NCBI GenBank assembly: GCA_003508835.1
Contig: PUFA01000105.1
Span: 5,022,001 to 5,086,000 of the forward strand
From: Eonycteris spelaea
Lineage: Eukaryota > Chordata > Mammalia > Chiroptera > Pteropodidae
DNA: 64,000 bases
Reading direction: 5' to 3'
This document shows, piece by piece, positions 9,815 through 22,069 of the stretch. Position numbers and translations under genes: made by a program. Positions within the stretch are counted from its first letter, which is position 1. Every line of letters starts with the position of its first letter. The notes below the pieces were generated by a model that worked only from the letters and a program-made list of their open reading frames with translations, had not been told where the DNA came from and searched no databases.

Positions 9815-12800
9815 TACCTGAGCTATGAGGTATTGGAGTGTTTCATTAAGGCAATAAGCAAACATGAAAGTAACAGTCAAGCTTTTAATCGCCTACTGTG
9901 ATAGCATGATGGTATATAGTATAAACACGAGTTTAAACCAGGGAAAGCACTGGTTCTCCTTTCCAGCCTAATTTTCCACACAAAACGACACAGGTGGATC
10001 ATCATTAGACAGGGCATCATCTCACGGCAGAGGAGGCTCTGAACAAAAGGCTTCTACAGTTCTATGCGCCTGTAGGCTGAGAGAAGGGTGAGGAGAAAGG
10101 TCTGGGGGAGAAAAACTACTGAGTATTGAGTCAGAGTAGAGAAGTATCTCTAAGCCCACCCCTTCTTCCATAAAGAGATCTCAGCAGTGGCACCTGAGAA
10201 CGGCCTCAGCCAAAGCCCCAAGATCAAAAGCCCTGCAAATGCGGACATCGGAGTTCGGAAGGCAGCTACATGTAATAGCATGGCCAGCCAGAGGGGTCCT
10301 GAATCCTGACTGCGGTTTACTTCGGACACTGAGATGCTCTCACTATTACAGTCTGCAGTGACAGTACTTTCAGCTGACTTTAAGACAATATAGTCTCTTC
10401 GTATTAGCGTTCCTAGTTATTGTTGACTAGAACACTTGAATGCCACAAACTGTTTAATCACACCTGGAAACCGAGGTTCTCATGTAGGGAACTTTTTAAG
10501 GTCGAATTTTGGACCCTGTCTTCCCTGCTTTGCCTCAACTACATCCACATTTAGGCAGCTGGCTCAGGGGAAAACTCAAATTTTCACATTAAAAATAAAA
10601 ATCCCTGTAGTTTTCATTACAGATGCAGTTGACTGATAGACTACATTCTAACTTACCACTAAAATTTACCTGAATTTTGAAGTAAATCACATTAGGCTTA
10701 GAGATCTTAAGAAAGTTTTGTAACAGAGAGGAAATTCATGTAGAATATAATTTTGAATATCTTGTGCCCAATCTTGCCTCCCAGAGCCACGATAAGTAAA
10801 ACTTATGACTAAGAAGCCCAAAATTCAACCGAAATTGTTGCTTTTTGTAAGATAATTTTTCCTAGAAGATAAAGGAAGATAAAAGTTAATATTGTATTTT
10901 ATTTTCAAGCAACAGCATTATGACTTTTAGACTCTTAAATTCTAGGAAGATATCACAATATGAAAGAATATTTTATTTCTCAATAATTTGACTATTAATA
11001 TTTTATTATTTGTAATTTTTATGTATTTACAGCATTTACTCATATATTTCTGGTTAAATAAAATGCAAATTTAATGTTTCAGCTTGAAAATTAGGACTAA
11101 ATTTATATTGCTTATAATAACAGCAAAACTTCAGAGTTCCCCTTAACTATGGATACAATAAAAATGTTGTATTTTTAGGCTTCAAGCCTTTTTCTAGGCT
11201 TTCTATGTCCCTTTATTGAAATATTCCTGATCAGAATATACACTGTAACTCCAGGTTTGGATCTATCAGTTAAGGATTTGCCCTTAATCTTCTTGTTTTA
11301 ATTTCAAGATATGACATTTCTTAGAACACACAGTGTGTTTGCGCTCATGAATAAAAGTATTACTTTAACCAACTTTATGGGGTCATAATGTGCCCTCCAA
11401 TTATTCTCTGGAGCTAAAACCTGCCTGATTCTCAACTATACAGCATGAATATTAAAAGCATTCTGCCTTGCTTTATCAGATTCTGTATCTCTCTTTCATC
11501 CATCCACTTATACAACTTGTTGTAGCTACTATACAATTATATTGAGGCTGGAAAACTTGGACTGCAAGTCTTCCTTTTGAGAATAAGTCCAGTAGCAAAA
11601 TTATATTTCTTGATTCTACCCCCGTCCATGCTCTGCAACTTTTTACAGAGTCTTCTTCTTACCCACTGGAAGGAGGCTAGACCTATGTCATGCCTGATGG
11701 TAGAACTTCTCAATGATAAAGCTGAGAGATCATAAGAAACTACACAGGAGATATTATAAACTTATATTTATAAGTCAGCATCTACATATAATGATCCAGT
11801 GGCACGGTTTTAACTTTACCTAAACATATAATCTGAAGAGCCTTAGGAAAAGAAATCCCAGATTAAAAGTGACGTTGGAATTTAAAATTGATATTTTACC
11901 TCTGTCTTAAGATTATTACAAATAACCATCTAATTTAAAAGCATTCGCATTCTAAAATAGAATTTCCAGTTTTATACGTGTAAAATTCAAGTTCTCTAAC
12001 TACTAAGATTTCTTTAACCATTCGTGTTGTAAATTTACTTTTTAAGGTTGGTTTTGGAAAGCTACAAAACAGATGATCTGTATCTTATGGAATATATGTA
12101 TGTACACACTTGAAAATTGGTAAAATCATATGTAATTTTAGTTACCTCTATTTTTGTGACACTACCAAAATTTCTGTTGAAATATATAGTTTCATTCTAC
12201 AGAGACCATTTTAACAATTTTCAAAGTTTTAAAATACACTTGTCAGAAAACATGTCTACGTGCACCAAAAGTGGTCATTTCTAATGTAATCAACCTGAAA
12301 TTACCAAAAATTATGAACATTTAATTAAGGCGTCTTACACCATTTGGGAGTTATGGAATTTTGTCCCAATGAAAGTAAAATGTGTTTACATTTTTCAGGG
12401 TAATGAAAATCTTTTGATCCCGTGTTCCAAGAACAAAGAGACTAATCAATGCAAAACATGTCCACGACAACAGTAACAGCTGTTTCAGCAGAAATAACAT
12501 ACTGATTAGAAAAGCACAGAACACAGAATTCAGCAGTTAGTGTCAAGCAGCCACGCCAATCTCTTGTGTCAATATTCCGGAAGAAATTAAAGTGTACTAC
12601 AATAAGACTTAGAAGATAATATTACTTTTGAAATGCTTATGCGTATCGGACACAACAATTCTGATTTTGTACAATAATCAAACACCAGTGGCCAATGGTG
12701 TGTGTAGACTGAGAGGTAGAAAAATAATGGTGTCCAGGCTAGACTGGAAACGCCGTGACAACAAACTGTGGCTATCTAGTGATGTATAACATGAGACTGA

Positions 12801-13525
12801 AATGAAAACCCACTGCGTGTATTTCTAAGTAACTAGAAGTGGGTAAAACATTTATTTTAGTTGGTTCATCAGTACAGATTACCAACTGCTTTTGTCACGT
12901 TAATAAAATCGTGTGTTAAGAACATAATTCAAATGGGAGGTGCTGACCTGATCACTGTATCTGCCATTCTTCTGCTTACGGTAACACTCGGCAGTAAATT
13001 TTGTCTTCGTTAGTGTTACTTCTATCTAAATGTGCCATACGTGAGGATGTAGTGGTGAGCACAAGTTAAACAAAAACTCACAATCTGTGGACTGTTAAGT
13101 CTGTTGTTTATAAAACCTCTCCAATGTCAGAAAATGAAATTTATATTGTATTTAATTAAAGCATGATTTAAAACATTTTCTGGAAATTAAGCACTGTCTT
13201 TAAGTTCAGTGTACTCACAAAAGATGTTTAGAAGGAAAGAAGTCTAATAAGAAATATTCCAATTGCTTTATGATGAGGATTTAAATTCGTACAAAATTTT
13301 TATAAGAAATTTAATTATAGGGTTCAAAATGTTAAAATATTTTTAAGATTTGAGCCACGAATGACAGTGGTTTTAAAGAAAATTATACAACTCGATTAAA
13401 AAATGATAATGGTATCATTAATGGAAATACCAATGGCATCCTAAATGCTCTTCTTAAGAATAGGCTTATAGGATGAGTAATTTGGCACCAGCGGGTAGGA
13501 AGTAAAAGAATTAAGAGAAAGTGAC
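9815..13525. other. No gene; largely unique AT-rich DNA
   Basis: About 3.7 kb without identifiable repeat or gene. A relatively GC-rich patch at about 10010-10340 has several CpGs and could be an old LTR or a regulatory block; I cannot place it. The rest is A/T-rich with scattered short homopolymers. ORFs are at most 66 codons and unconvincing. Confidence 0.45.
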
Positions 13526-13530
13526 CAACC

Positions 13531-13576
13531 TCCCTCCCTCCCTCCCTCTCTTTCTCACCAACCTCCCTCACCCCCC
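13531..13576. repeat. (TCCC)n pyrimidine-rich low-complexity tract
   Basis: Tandem CCCT units at 13531-13548 are followed by CT-rich sequence and a C7 run at about 13571-13577. Strong purine/pyrimidine strand asymmetry. Confidence 0.85.
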
Positions 13577-13579
13577 CAA

Positions 13580-14385
13580 TTTCCTTGCACTTAGTCCTCT
13601 ATATTATGCAAAAGTGGGTATTGGGAAAACACCTTTGCTCTTACTAGAGTAAGAACTGTACCCTAGATATAAATCAGGGCAAAAGAAGGCCTGAGGTTTG
13701 CACAGGTTCAACACAATACATAAGGAAGGAAGATAAGGATGCATGCTACAACTGTTGGTAGAAATTAAATCCACAACCCTGCAACAACCTTTGGAACCTA
13801 GAATTTCACAGGTTTCTGAAACACTGTAATTACTGGACATGGTCACACCTCTGCTTAGAGGTGTCACTAATGAAAAGTCTGTGAAAGAATCTAATCAAAG
13901 AAAGTTATACAAATAGAAGATGCAGGCAGAATAGAATAAGGGATAACATATGACTGAGAAAGTATTTATGCCGTTTTAAATTTAATGAAATCAATCTTTT
14001 CTGTTGGGAACAAAACAAAATTAGCAAAATAAAATTTGAAAATTAGTAGAGTATATAAATGGACTTATAATTGTGAAAAAAAAATGGATAATGAAAAGTG
14101 GAAAATGAAAAGTACATATTTAGAATAGAATTACCTTTAAGAATTAACCAAAGGCCTAATACCTTTATAAGTATTTCTACATATGAACGAAACAGGTAAT
14201 TTTCCTTGTTATCTAAATTTGTTTGGGACACTTACATAAAGAGATCGATGTGGATGAATCTAGTTCATTTTGCAAAACTCTCATAACGATGATTCTAAAA
14301 TTTATTAACGACTGCATAAAATAAATTCTAGACACACCTCTGTTATGAGCACGTATATTCTCTTAACTTCCTAAGATCCCTTTGA
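13580..14385. other. No gene recognised; unique sequence
   Basis: Minus-strand ORFs of 87 and 62 codons are not recognisable. AT-rich unique DNA. Confidence 0.4.
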
Positions 14386-14391
14386 CGTTTT

Positions 14392-14725
14392 ATGACCTTA
14401 GCGAGTGCTGATCCTTCTGCTGAAACTCCCTTCCTGCTACCTTACCTGGCAGCCTCCTTAACAACCTTCATGCCTCAGTTGAAGTTTTTCTCAGCGAGAC
14501 CTTCTCAGATCCAAGCAAACAAGATGAAGGTTTTTTTCCTTATAAATATTGTGACTGAAATTATGCAGTGGGGTTTTTCTTACTATCCCCACCGCCATGC
14601 CCCAACTAAATTTAAACCCTGTGGTTCCTGCTTACAGTCTTATCTCAGGTACCTAAGAGAAGGGCTGAATATATTGGTAGTCACTCTTGGTAGTCAAATA
14701 AATTTTTGTATGAGTTAATTAATTA
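14392..14725 (+). mobile_element. L2 3' portion
   Basis: In sense order: 'actcccttcctgctacctta', 'catgcctcagttgaagtttt', 'ctcagcgagaccttctcaga' and the closing 'gggctgaatatattggtagt' with 'aataaatttttgtatgagtt'. These correspond to L2 3' consensus blocks (cf. 'cagctcaaatgtcacctcct', 'gaggccttccctgacc', 'gtaggcactcaataaatatt'). The 108-codon plus-strand ORF over it is incidental. Confidence 0.6.
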
Positions 14726-14729
14726 ATAT

Positions 14730-15445
14730 GGAAATTAGTAGGCAATATTAGTAAATCACACTCAAGAATATACTGATCACAAAACTGTCTGCTCACGCTC
14801 TTAGACCATTACTTTAATAATTACGTTAGTACATAGAAAATGGCGTATACATATTCAGATAATATGAAAAGGGAGAGCAGAAAATAGTTTCCACAAATTT
14901 TTCTGACTAGGTGATGGTAGTTTGATTCAGAGATAATTTATAAGTATGGAGGAAAGCAACTTAATGCATCTTACATTTAGAACCACATACTTATCAATTT
15001 AAACGCACTATTAGTCATAATATTGCAAGTGTTCTTTAGGCTCTGTGTAAAACTTTTCATTATGCTAATTTTTGAGTTCCTGCAGAACCACAAAGAAAAC
15101 ATGAAGATGGGAAATGGATGTTTGCTCCTGCCAGAAAATACTACTTCTTTGCATTTTAATGTCTGAGATCCAGAGCTTGGCAAGCCTTTGATTTGATTGT
15201 GCTCTTACTTACACACTTCTGCCATTCAAATACCTCCTCACTCCAAACCAATGTTTCCTTTAAACGTTGGCAGTGACACAAACGACAACTTTTACAGCAT
15301 TCAGACACAGTCATCTCTTGTTTGAAGGACGAATATCCGTTAGCCATTGTGGTTGACGGTTAGAGTCCTGGGTGATGGTGTACTAGAATGAAGCACTTTA
15401 TTCTAAGTGATAAAGTTTTCATAGGCTTTTTCAAAATATTGCGAT
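14730..15445. other. No gene recognised; unique sequence
   Basis: Minus ORFs of 68 and 63 codons at 14977-15347 are not recognisable. No repeat identified. Confidence 0.4.
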
Positions 15446-15449
15446 GCTT

Positions 15450-15800
15450 TTCTAATGTTGAGTCTTCTAATAGGCGGTTTTCAGATAGGAGCCCTTCCGC
15501 CTGGCTCTACAAGAGAGGCACTCAGTGAAAAAGCCTGCAAGTCTCAGTGCGTTATAGCAATTATTTATTTCTGCATCTTTATCCTGCCTCTGGGGCCTCT
15601 CCGATTCCAGGCTGCGGGAACAGGCCGTATCGTGGAGACTGTATCCTCACAGCAGCAGGGAAAAGCAGAAGGACCACAAGTCTCATGACACTTCGGTGGC
15701 ACGTGTCTCCTTCTCTCTCATTCCACACCCAAGCTATTGCCCATGCCCGAGGTCAGATGGGAGGGAATGTAACACAATGTTCTCTTTTAACTTTAGTATT
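15450..15800. other. GC-richer unclassified block, possibly an old LTR
   Basis: G+C is clearly above the surroundings. The words 'gcagcagggaaaagcagaag', 'ggtggcacgtgtctccttct' and 'cgaggtcagatgggaggga' have the style of a decayed ERVL/MaLR LTR in antisense, but I cannot name a family. Two overlapping plus-strand ORFs of 77 and 96 codons cross it without recognisable domains. Confidence 0.3.
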
Positions 15801-15849
15801 TAATTTCGTTGTTGTATTAGCTATGACTCTGTTTTAGTCAGTTTTTGTT

Positions 15850-17275
15850 TTAGTGTGCATAATATCAATTCGTAATTTCTCTGTTTACTTGCAAACAGAA
15901 TTATAAAATTTCAGGTATTGTATAAGAACTTTATGCAATAGTAAGTATACTCCCATTTACCCCTTTTCGAACTGTGTTATTCTTGCATACTTCAAAAAAT
16001 TTTTATATGCGACAACTTCCATACTATATTATTATTGTTTTTATTTTTCAAAAGTCAATTAAGTGTACATAGTACACTTTCATTTATCCCTTCTAAACTG
16101 TTCTATTCTTATTATACTTTTAAAATTTTGTTATAAATCCCACACTATCATTTTTCTGTTTGTTTTGAAATGTGAATTTTACTTTACAAACAGCTAATTC
16201 AGAAAATCTCTTACATATTTCACCATGTAGTTACCATTTCTGGGGCTCTGCTACTTTTTTTTTTAGATGTACATTTCACTCTGATAATTACTTTCTTCTT
16301 GAAGAATCTCCACTTTCATTTCAATAGTACGAATCTGCTGCTGCTGAATTATTTTCAGCTTTGAATTGTAAAAAAGTATTTATTTACACATTGTTTTTGA
16401 AACATATTTCCACTGGGTATATAATCATGTCTTTTTTCCTAATATTGTAAGGTGTTTCTCTCTGTCTCCTCTGACCTGTTTCTGAAAGAATGTCTGCTTC
16501 CTTCATGATCTGTTGCTCTGTGCGTGTGCATCTTTGTCCTCTGGTTCTTTGTAAAAATTTCTCTTTTATACCTGCTTTTGAATAAAATGACTGTGACATG
16601 CTTTGGTATAATTTTCTTCATATTTGTTGTGCTTGAAATTTTTTGAGATTCTTAAATTATCTGTATTAATAAATTAGAGTAAATTGAGAAGAAATATGGA
16701 CCATTGTTCAGATATTTTGTTTTCTATGCACACACCCCCATTTGACGGAACTCCAAATAAACATTTATACGGCTGCTTAACATTTTCCCACAGCTCAGTA
16801 ATCCCTTGCTTGTATTCCTTAAAATTATCGATTCTCTCTGCCTTTCTCCTGGGATAGTTATACATATTTTTGTTGCCGAGTACACTAATCTTTTTTCTCT
16901 CTAGTACATAATCACTGTCAAAATCCAAATATTTTTTTCATCTTATACATTGCAGTTTTCATCTCTAGATGTTCACTTTTTGTCATTTAGATAGCTTCCT
17001 ATTCTCTTTTTTACTTGTCGGACATATTAATATATTTATAACAGCCATTTTAATGTCATTGTCTGCTAAGTCCAGCACGTTTAAATTTCAAGTCGGTTTT
17101 GATTGACGTCCTTTTCTCTTCATTTTGCATCACATTTATCTTGCATCTTTGCATGCCTGGTAAAATTTCCCTAGTTCCAGGCATGATTATTTTCTTGTTT
17201 CTTGCTAGACATTTTTGTAACAATTGGTGAATAAAAAGCTTACATAAGCAGAAGGATGGAATATCTTGCATCAAT
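15850..17275 (-). mobile_element. Antisense L1/HAL1 element with ORF1 relic
   Basis: The minus strand carries recognisable L1 ORF1 sequence (see the pseudogene at 16439-16930). Upstream on that strand (16930-17275), plus-strand words such as 'gcagttttcatctctagatg', 'tgtcattgtctgctaagtcc' and 'tttgcatgcctggtaaaatt' match the antisense ORF1 5' half of old L1s. Downstream of ORF1 (15850-16380) I do not see the start of ORF2. That is the expected layout of HAL1 ('half-L1'), which has ORF1 and a 3'UTR but no reverse transcriptase; a truncated L1M with its ORF2 lost is the alternative. Confidence 0.7.
16439..16930 (-). pseudogene. L1/HAL1 ORF1 (RNA-binding protein) relic
   Basis: ORF1p is the RNA-binding chaperone of LINE-1. 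On the minus strand the frame at 16674-16928 has 'ITELWENVKQ' (residues 43-52) and 'FGVPSNGG' (58-65), matching the conserved L1 pattern LxxLWDNIKR...GVPEGE at the coiled-coil/RRM boundary. Farther on, the frame at 16439-16621 has 'IPKHVTVILFKSRYKREI' (5-22), the counterpart of PRHIIVK...KDKEKIL in the RRM/CTD. The frame at 16384-16599 has 'ADILSETGQRR' (35-45), like ADFSAETLQAR. The pieces lie in three frames with stops, so several frameshifts separate them and the gene is dead. Confidence 0.75.
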
Positions 17276-17424
17276 TGTTAAGCTAAACTTAGATAGAAAG
17301 TGAGATAGTCTATGTCCCAAATAGACCAGTGACGACAGAACGGAAGGGTAAAGAGGTAAATTACCATAGGTATAGTAATGGGAACAAAGTGAAATTTCTT
17401 CTAAATTTTATGTTTTCTTATGTT

Positions 17425-17815
17425 CGTACACACCATGGTCATTATCTGGAATACGAATAAACAATCTGGATTAGGGTGGTCCTTACGTTTACTAGGACTA
17501 TAATCCTTTTAGAAGAAGAAATTATAGATGAAGAAACACATATGAAAGAACACCATGTGACGATGAGACAGAGATGGACTTACACTACCACAAGCCAAAG
17601 AATTCGAGAACTGCCAGCAACCACCAGAAATATGTTTTACTTCTGAGCTCGTCCAAAGGAACAAAAGCAGAAAAGCCCTTGATTTTGGATGGCTTGACTT
17701 CTGAATCGCAAAAGAATAAATTTCTGGGGTTTGGGGGTTTTTGTTTGTTTGTTTGTTTGTTTTAAGCCACCGTGTTTGTGGCATTCATTGCAGTGGCCCT
17801 AGAAAACCAGCACGG
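17425..17815 (+). mobile_element. MLT1-type MaLR solo LTR
   Basis: In sense it carries the run 'aacaccatgtgacgatgaga', 'caagccaaagaattcgagaa', 'ctgccagcaaccaccagaaa', 'gaataaatttctgg', 'gttttaagccaccgtgtttg' and 'ggccctagaaaaccag', the typical 3' two-thirds of an MLT1-like LTR (non-autonomous, mobilised by ERVL machinery). The polyadenylation-type AATAAA lies at about 17715. A (GTTT)n stretch has expanded just before 'taagccacc'. Partial and old; no internal sequence is present. Confidence 0.75.
17739..17764. repeat. (GTTT)n tetranucleotide repeat inside the LTR
   Basis: About six GTTT units. The LTR consensus has only 'ttgttttaagccac' here, so the tract expanded in place. Confidence 0.9.
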
Positions 17816-17819
17816 TTGC

Positions 17820-19185
17820 TGAGACGCACCGATGGTATAATTGGTCATCATAATTGTATGACTTCTTTCCGCCACATACAGCTGTTATTTTAAACACAGA
17901 GACAATGGAGATGTGGACTTAACTCGGGTTTCACTTTGCCAGGTCAAAGAGAAAGTGAGGGGAAAATCGATTGCTGATATATGCGAGGTTGTGAGGATTA
18001 TGATAGAGAATGGAATCTAATGGCAGAGAAGTAAATTTAGACCTGGATAGATTGAGAAAGATACAAAAAATTGTAGCATCGTTAAATTTTATGTATTTAA
18101 AATATTGAAATCGGAATACTATAAAGAGAAATACAGATAGTAACATTATTTAAACTGAGAGTGTGAAATCTTTATTATGGTATATTTATTGTCTTTGCCT
18201 CTCCTGATCCACTCTCTATCTTGATGCTTATCTCCTGCCCAGGAAACCCACCTGTATGGAGACACCCACCACCCTCTGTGGACACAGATTAAGTCCAGCC
18301 AATGGGTAACCCAAACATGAAATCACAGTGAGTGGGGGAAAAGGTCAGGATATCTGTTCTATGGAGTCTTTTTCTGTGAGATCCCATTAGAACCTGTCAC
18401 ACTGTCCTCTCTAGATAGTCTTCTCTGCACAACAGTGTCTTATGTTCGGTGCATTCTTTGAGACTTAGGAGTAATATAACTAACTCTGTTCTTACTAACC
18501 CCATCCTATTGCATTATAATTGATGTTCCCCTATTTTGGTCCCATACTTTTTAAACAATAATCTTATAAATAAATCCCTCATGAATGATGATACATTAAT
18601 GGGCCTCTGCCTGTCAGGACCTTGACGATACAAAGAGCAGATTTTTATTGCTAACATCAAAGTTGAGAAGCAAATAAGAAGAGTAGGGTAAATATCATTG
18701 GTGGGCAGAGTTCCAGGAACTGAATAGACTCTCTGCTGGAAAACAGTGTAGTTACTGAACCATTAAGAAGTATATCAGTGAGATAAATTAAGAATTTATG
18801 GGGAAGGAAATGGATGTCGAGGATGATTATATGAAAACATAGTGATATCATCTAAGGCCATAGTGTGAATGTCTGGAACCAGCCACAAGAATCAAGCACG
18901 ACATTTCCTTGACCCTGTCTCAGACCAGTGTGAGAGAAAAGAGTCATGCTTTACAAGGCTTGTGAGTAATATATTTCCTCAGAGAAAGCCAGATTCAGGA
19001 AAAGTAATAGCATTCAAGCAGCATTTTACAGGTCAGTGGAAGTTTTTGAAAATTGGAAGTGGTGACATGTTGTCACCAGAGAACATGTATAACTTATTCT
19101 TACATGTGTTATTTTTATGAAAGATTTAATAAAATATTAAAAATCTAGTAGAGCACCTAGCACTATGAGGTAAAAGATAATCGCT
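17820..19185. other. No gene; unique DNA with one possible LTR block
   Basis: 18180-18620 is moderately GC-rich, with 'tctcctgcccaggaaaccca', 'gcctgtcaggaccttgac' and an 'aataaatccctcatgaatga' end. It could be an old LTR in sense, but I cannot assign a family. Remaining ORFs (64-83 codons) are unconvincing. Confidence 0.35.
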
Positions 19186-19189
19186 CAAT

Positions 19190-19490
19190 TTTAAATAAAT
19201 TTCTAGAAAGTCAACTAACAAAGTATCTAGGAATAATCTTAACAAGAAATATATTTGAGCTATTAAAAGAACACAATTATTTGTTAACAATAATAAAGTT
19301 TTGAAAAAAATAGTGAAATACAGTAATTTTGATTAGAAGATTGGATTTGCCCTGAATAACATATATTTAAGGTAATTCGAACCAAAATCTAAAAGAGTTA
19401 TTATGAAGTAAAAAAAAAATGTATTTTTGGAGTCTACCTTTGAAAGAAAACCAAAAGAGAATAGGAAGAGCAAAAATAACTAAATATTTT
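19190..19490 (+). mobile_element. Probable L1 ORF2 fragment, strongly decayed
   Basis: 'gtatctaggaataatcttaa' followed by 'caagaaat' resembles the L1 ORF2 block 'tacttaggaataaacttaac'. 'gattagaagattggatttgc' fits the next block, and later A-rich words are compatible. Decay is heavy. Confidence 0.4.
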
Positions 19491-19499
19491 TAACAAAAT

Positions 19500-21775
19500 A
19501 AAAACAAGTCATATTTTTGATACATAATGCTTCTCAGATTCATTTAAATAAAACCCCAATGATACACTTAAAAAATAATGAAAAGTAATTAGAGATATAA
19601 ACCAAAGATTATTGCTTTAATATGAGTGAAAACATATGCTTTATAGCACTTCAAATTTCTGATTATCTACAAATAATCCTTAATATTTAATAAAAAATGG
19701 TATATCGTTATAGCAATCAGAATAACTACAAATCTTTAAGGGTCTAGAGATTAGTTTCCAAAAGCTAAAGGTAAATATCAGACCATTTTTGGCAAGGGCA
19801 ATTTTTTCACTCTATACCTCAGGAATAATTAACTATTTCAATAAATATATTTGCTATTAACAAGTTTTGCATCTTAAAATATGCATTGTCAATCAGGTTA
19901 ATAACTAAAGTTTTAAAAACTTAAGTGTGCTTTTGAATGGTTCCAAAATATTTTCACTTCTTATTCTAAGAATAAGGTTTCAATAAGTACCAAGACTTGA
20001 ATATAAAATTCTAAACACTGCACATCATAGATGAAACACTAGGTGTTATATAAAGATCATTACTTAACAGAATCATTCTTACATTCTTTTTTTCTGGAAT
20101 ATTTTGTCATATATCAATTGCTAATCCAAAATGTTTTCCTCCGAATTATTTCACACTCTATTTGCAGGTGGCTGCTGTTCTAGTCAACCGTTTTCACCAT
20201 CATGCTGTGTTTCCATCACATTAAAATTTATTTGCTTAGACCACAAGTATTTTCACTCCACAGGTGGGTGGTTTAGGAATAGAAACTCTGCTTCAAAAAG
20301 CAGGTCTCCTGGGAAAGATCTCTTCCACAAATAACCACCACATACTCATTTTTCAAAATTATTTCTACTTATTAAATATCTAATGAAAAGTTATAATTGT
20401 GATATTACTGGCTTTCATCTTGAGAAAAAAATTTAATTCTATACTTCTAACTTTATTATCTGCATAGCAATTTGCTCAATAGGAAAGACACTAGTTTACT
20501 CTTCATAGCAGAAGAGCGTGAGCTGTGGCTGCAACATCTCAGTCCCTGCAGTCTGAAAATATAAGGCTATCGACAGAAAAATCCATTTCACCAGCTTCTG
20601 CATTTGTACATGCATTGTTTAACATTGGAGCTACAATAGTTTCATCATGCAGATAAGACACAATCAATCAAGTATTAGAATGTTGCCCTCTCTCTTCTAA
20701 AACATCTATTAAATCATGAAATATTTCCTGTAGCATTCTTTGTCTAATTCGACAACATACTTTCTTCCTAGAATCCACTTTTTAATGCTGTGTGCATTAT
20801 AAGATAAGACCTAAAAATGAATATGCTTTATCAACATTAAATATAATTATAATTTCGGAGTTAAAGATATTATGTTTCCCCCAAAAAATCAACTACATAG
20901 TTGATCAACCGATGTAAAGGGTTAAAAAATAGATGAGACTCGTGTTCTTTTATTCATTCTTAAATTTTAGCTTTTTAAAAATTGTGTAAATGTGGGTATT
21001 TTCTACAAAATTATGTAAAGATTGTCATTGCATAATTATCTGAGAAGGCAATAGAATTAAACTTCTAAAGCATAGAAGTCATTTCCCTTTTTATAAAGAG
21101 AATCTTAGAAGCCTAAGGAATAGAGTAACTACAAAATTGTTTGGGTATTCGTTTACATTTTAGAACTTTAAATTCTACTGGTATTTTCTATACAAATAAT
21201 ATATCTTTTATCTTACCATATTATGAATCTGAAAAAAAAACTCACACAAAACAAATCTGAGTAAAATTCAAGTAATTTTTATATATTCAGTGAAATTGAA
21301 AATTAACCAAAAAAAAAAAAATGCAATCACTCAGGATTAAAAAAATAAACCTAAAGAAATATTCACAAACTATTTACAATGTATTGATTAGAAAAATAAA
21401 GATAAAAATGAGTAAATAAGCATTCTATAAAAAAAATTTAAAAAAACAAAAAGATGAAATTGTGAGCAGCAAAAAAATACATTTTGAACCATAAAAATAA
21501 TTTTTTAATATACACAGTAAGGTAAAAAATTAAATTAAATATACTCAAAAAGAGACAATTATTTAAAAGTGAAGAGGCAATATATCATTCTCTGTTAATA
21601 TTTTAAAGTTCAAATTTTTATTTGTTTAAACTAAAAAGAGTTGACTATTTTAGTCAAAGTAATGATATTTAATAATAATTACAACTTTAATTTTGAATAA
21701 GCGAATTCATCGAAACAACCCTTTCTTTAATCGTCTAATGTTTTATAACATACTCATAGACAACCAACTCTTTGA
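19500..21775. other. No gene; AT-rich unique DNA
   Basis: Very A/T-rich, especially 21230-21560 with repeated A7-A13 runs. No ORF above 67 codons. Possibly decayed L1, but nothing diagnostic. Confidence 0.45.
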
Positions 21776-21789
21776 CAGTCAATGAGAGG

Positions 21790-21850
21790 TAATATATATA
21801 TTATATATATATATTATTATATATATATAATATATATATATATGTATATA
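21790..21850. repeat. AT-rich (TA)n/(ATT)n microsatellite
   Basis: Interrupted TA runs with ATT and ATA interruptions, self-complementary over most of their length. Confidence 0.95.
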
Positions 21851-22069
21851 ATGTTGAGGTAACACTTGTTTGTGATTAACAAGTTCCAGAAATATGATGA
21901 ATAAGACAAAGCTAAGAAGTGTTTTCTTAGTGAAGATACTGCATCCCCGCCGTGGGTATGACTGATAAATGCAATAAATACTGCTATTTGGCACATTTTA
22001 CAGCTCTTTTCTGTTTGTTCCACCAGGTTATCTTGTGGATATTGGGAAATCAATTTAAAAGATTATGTG

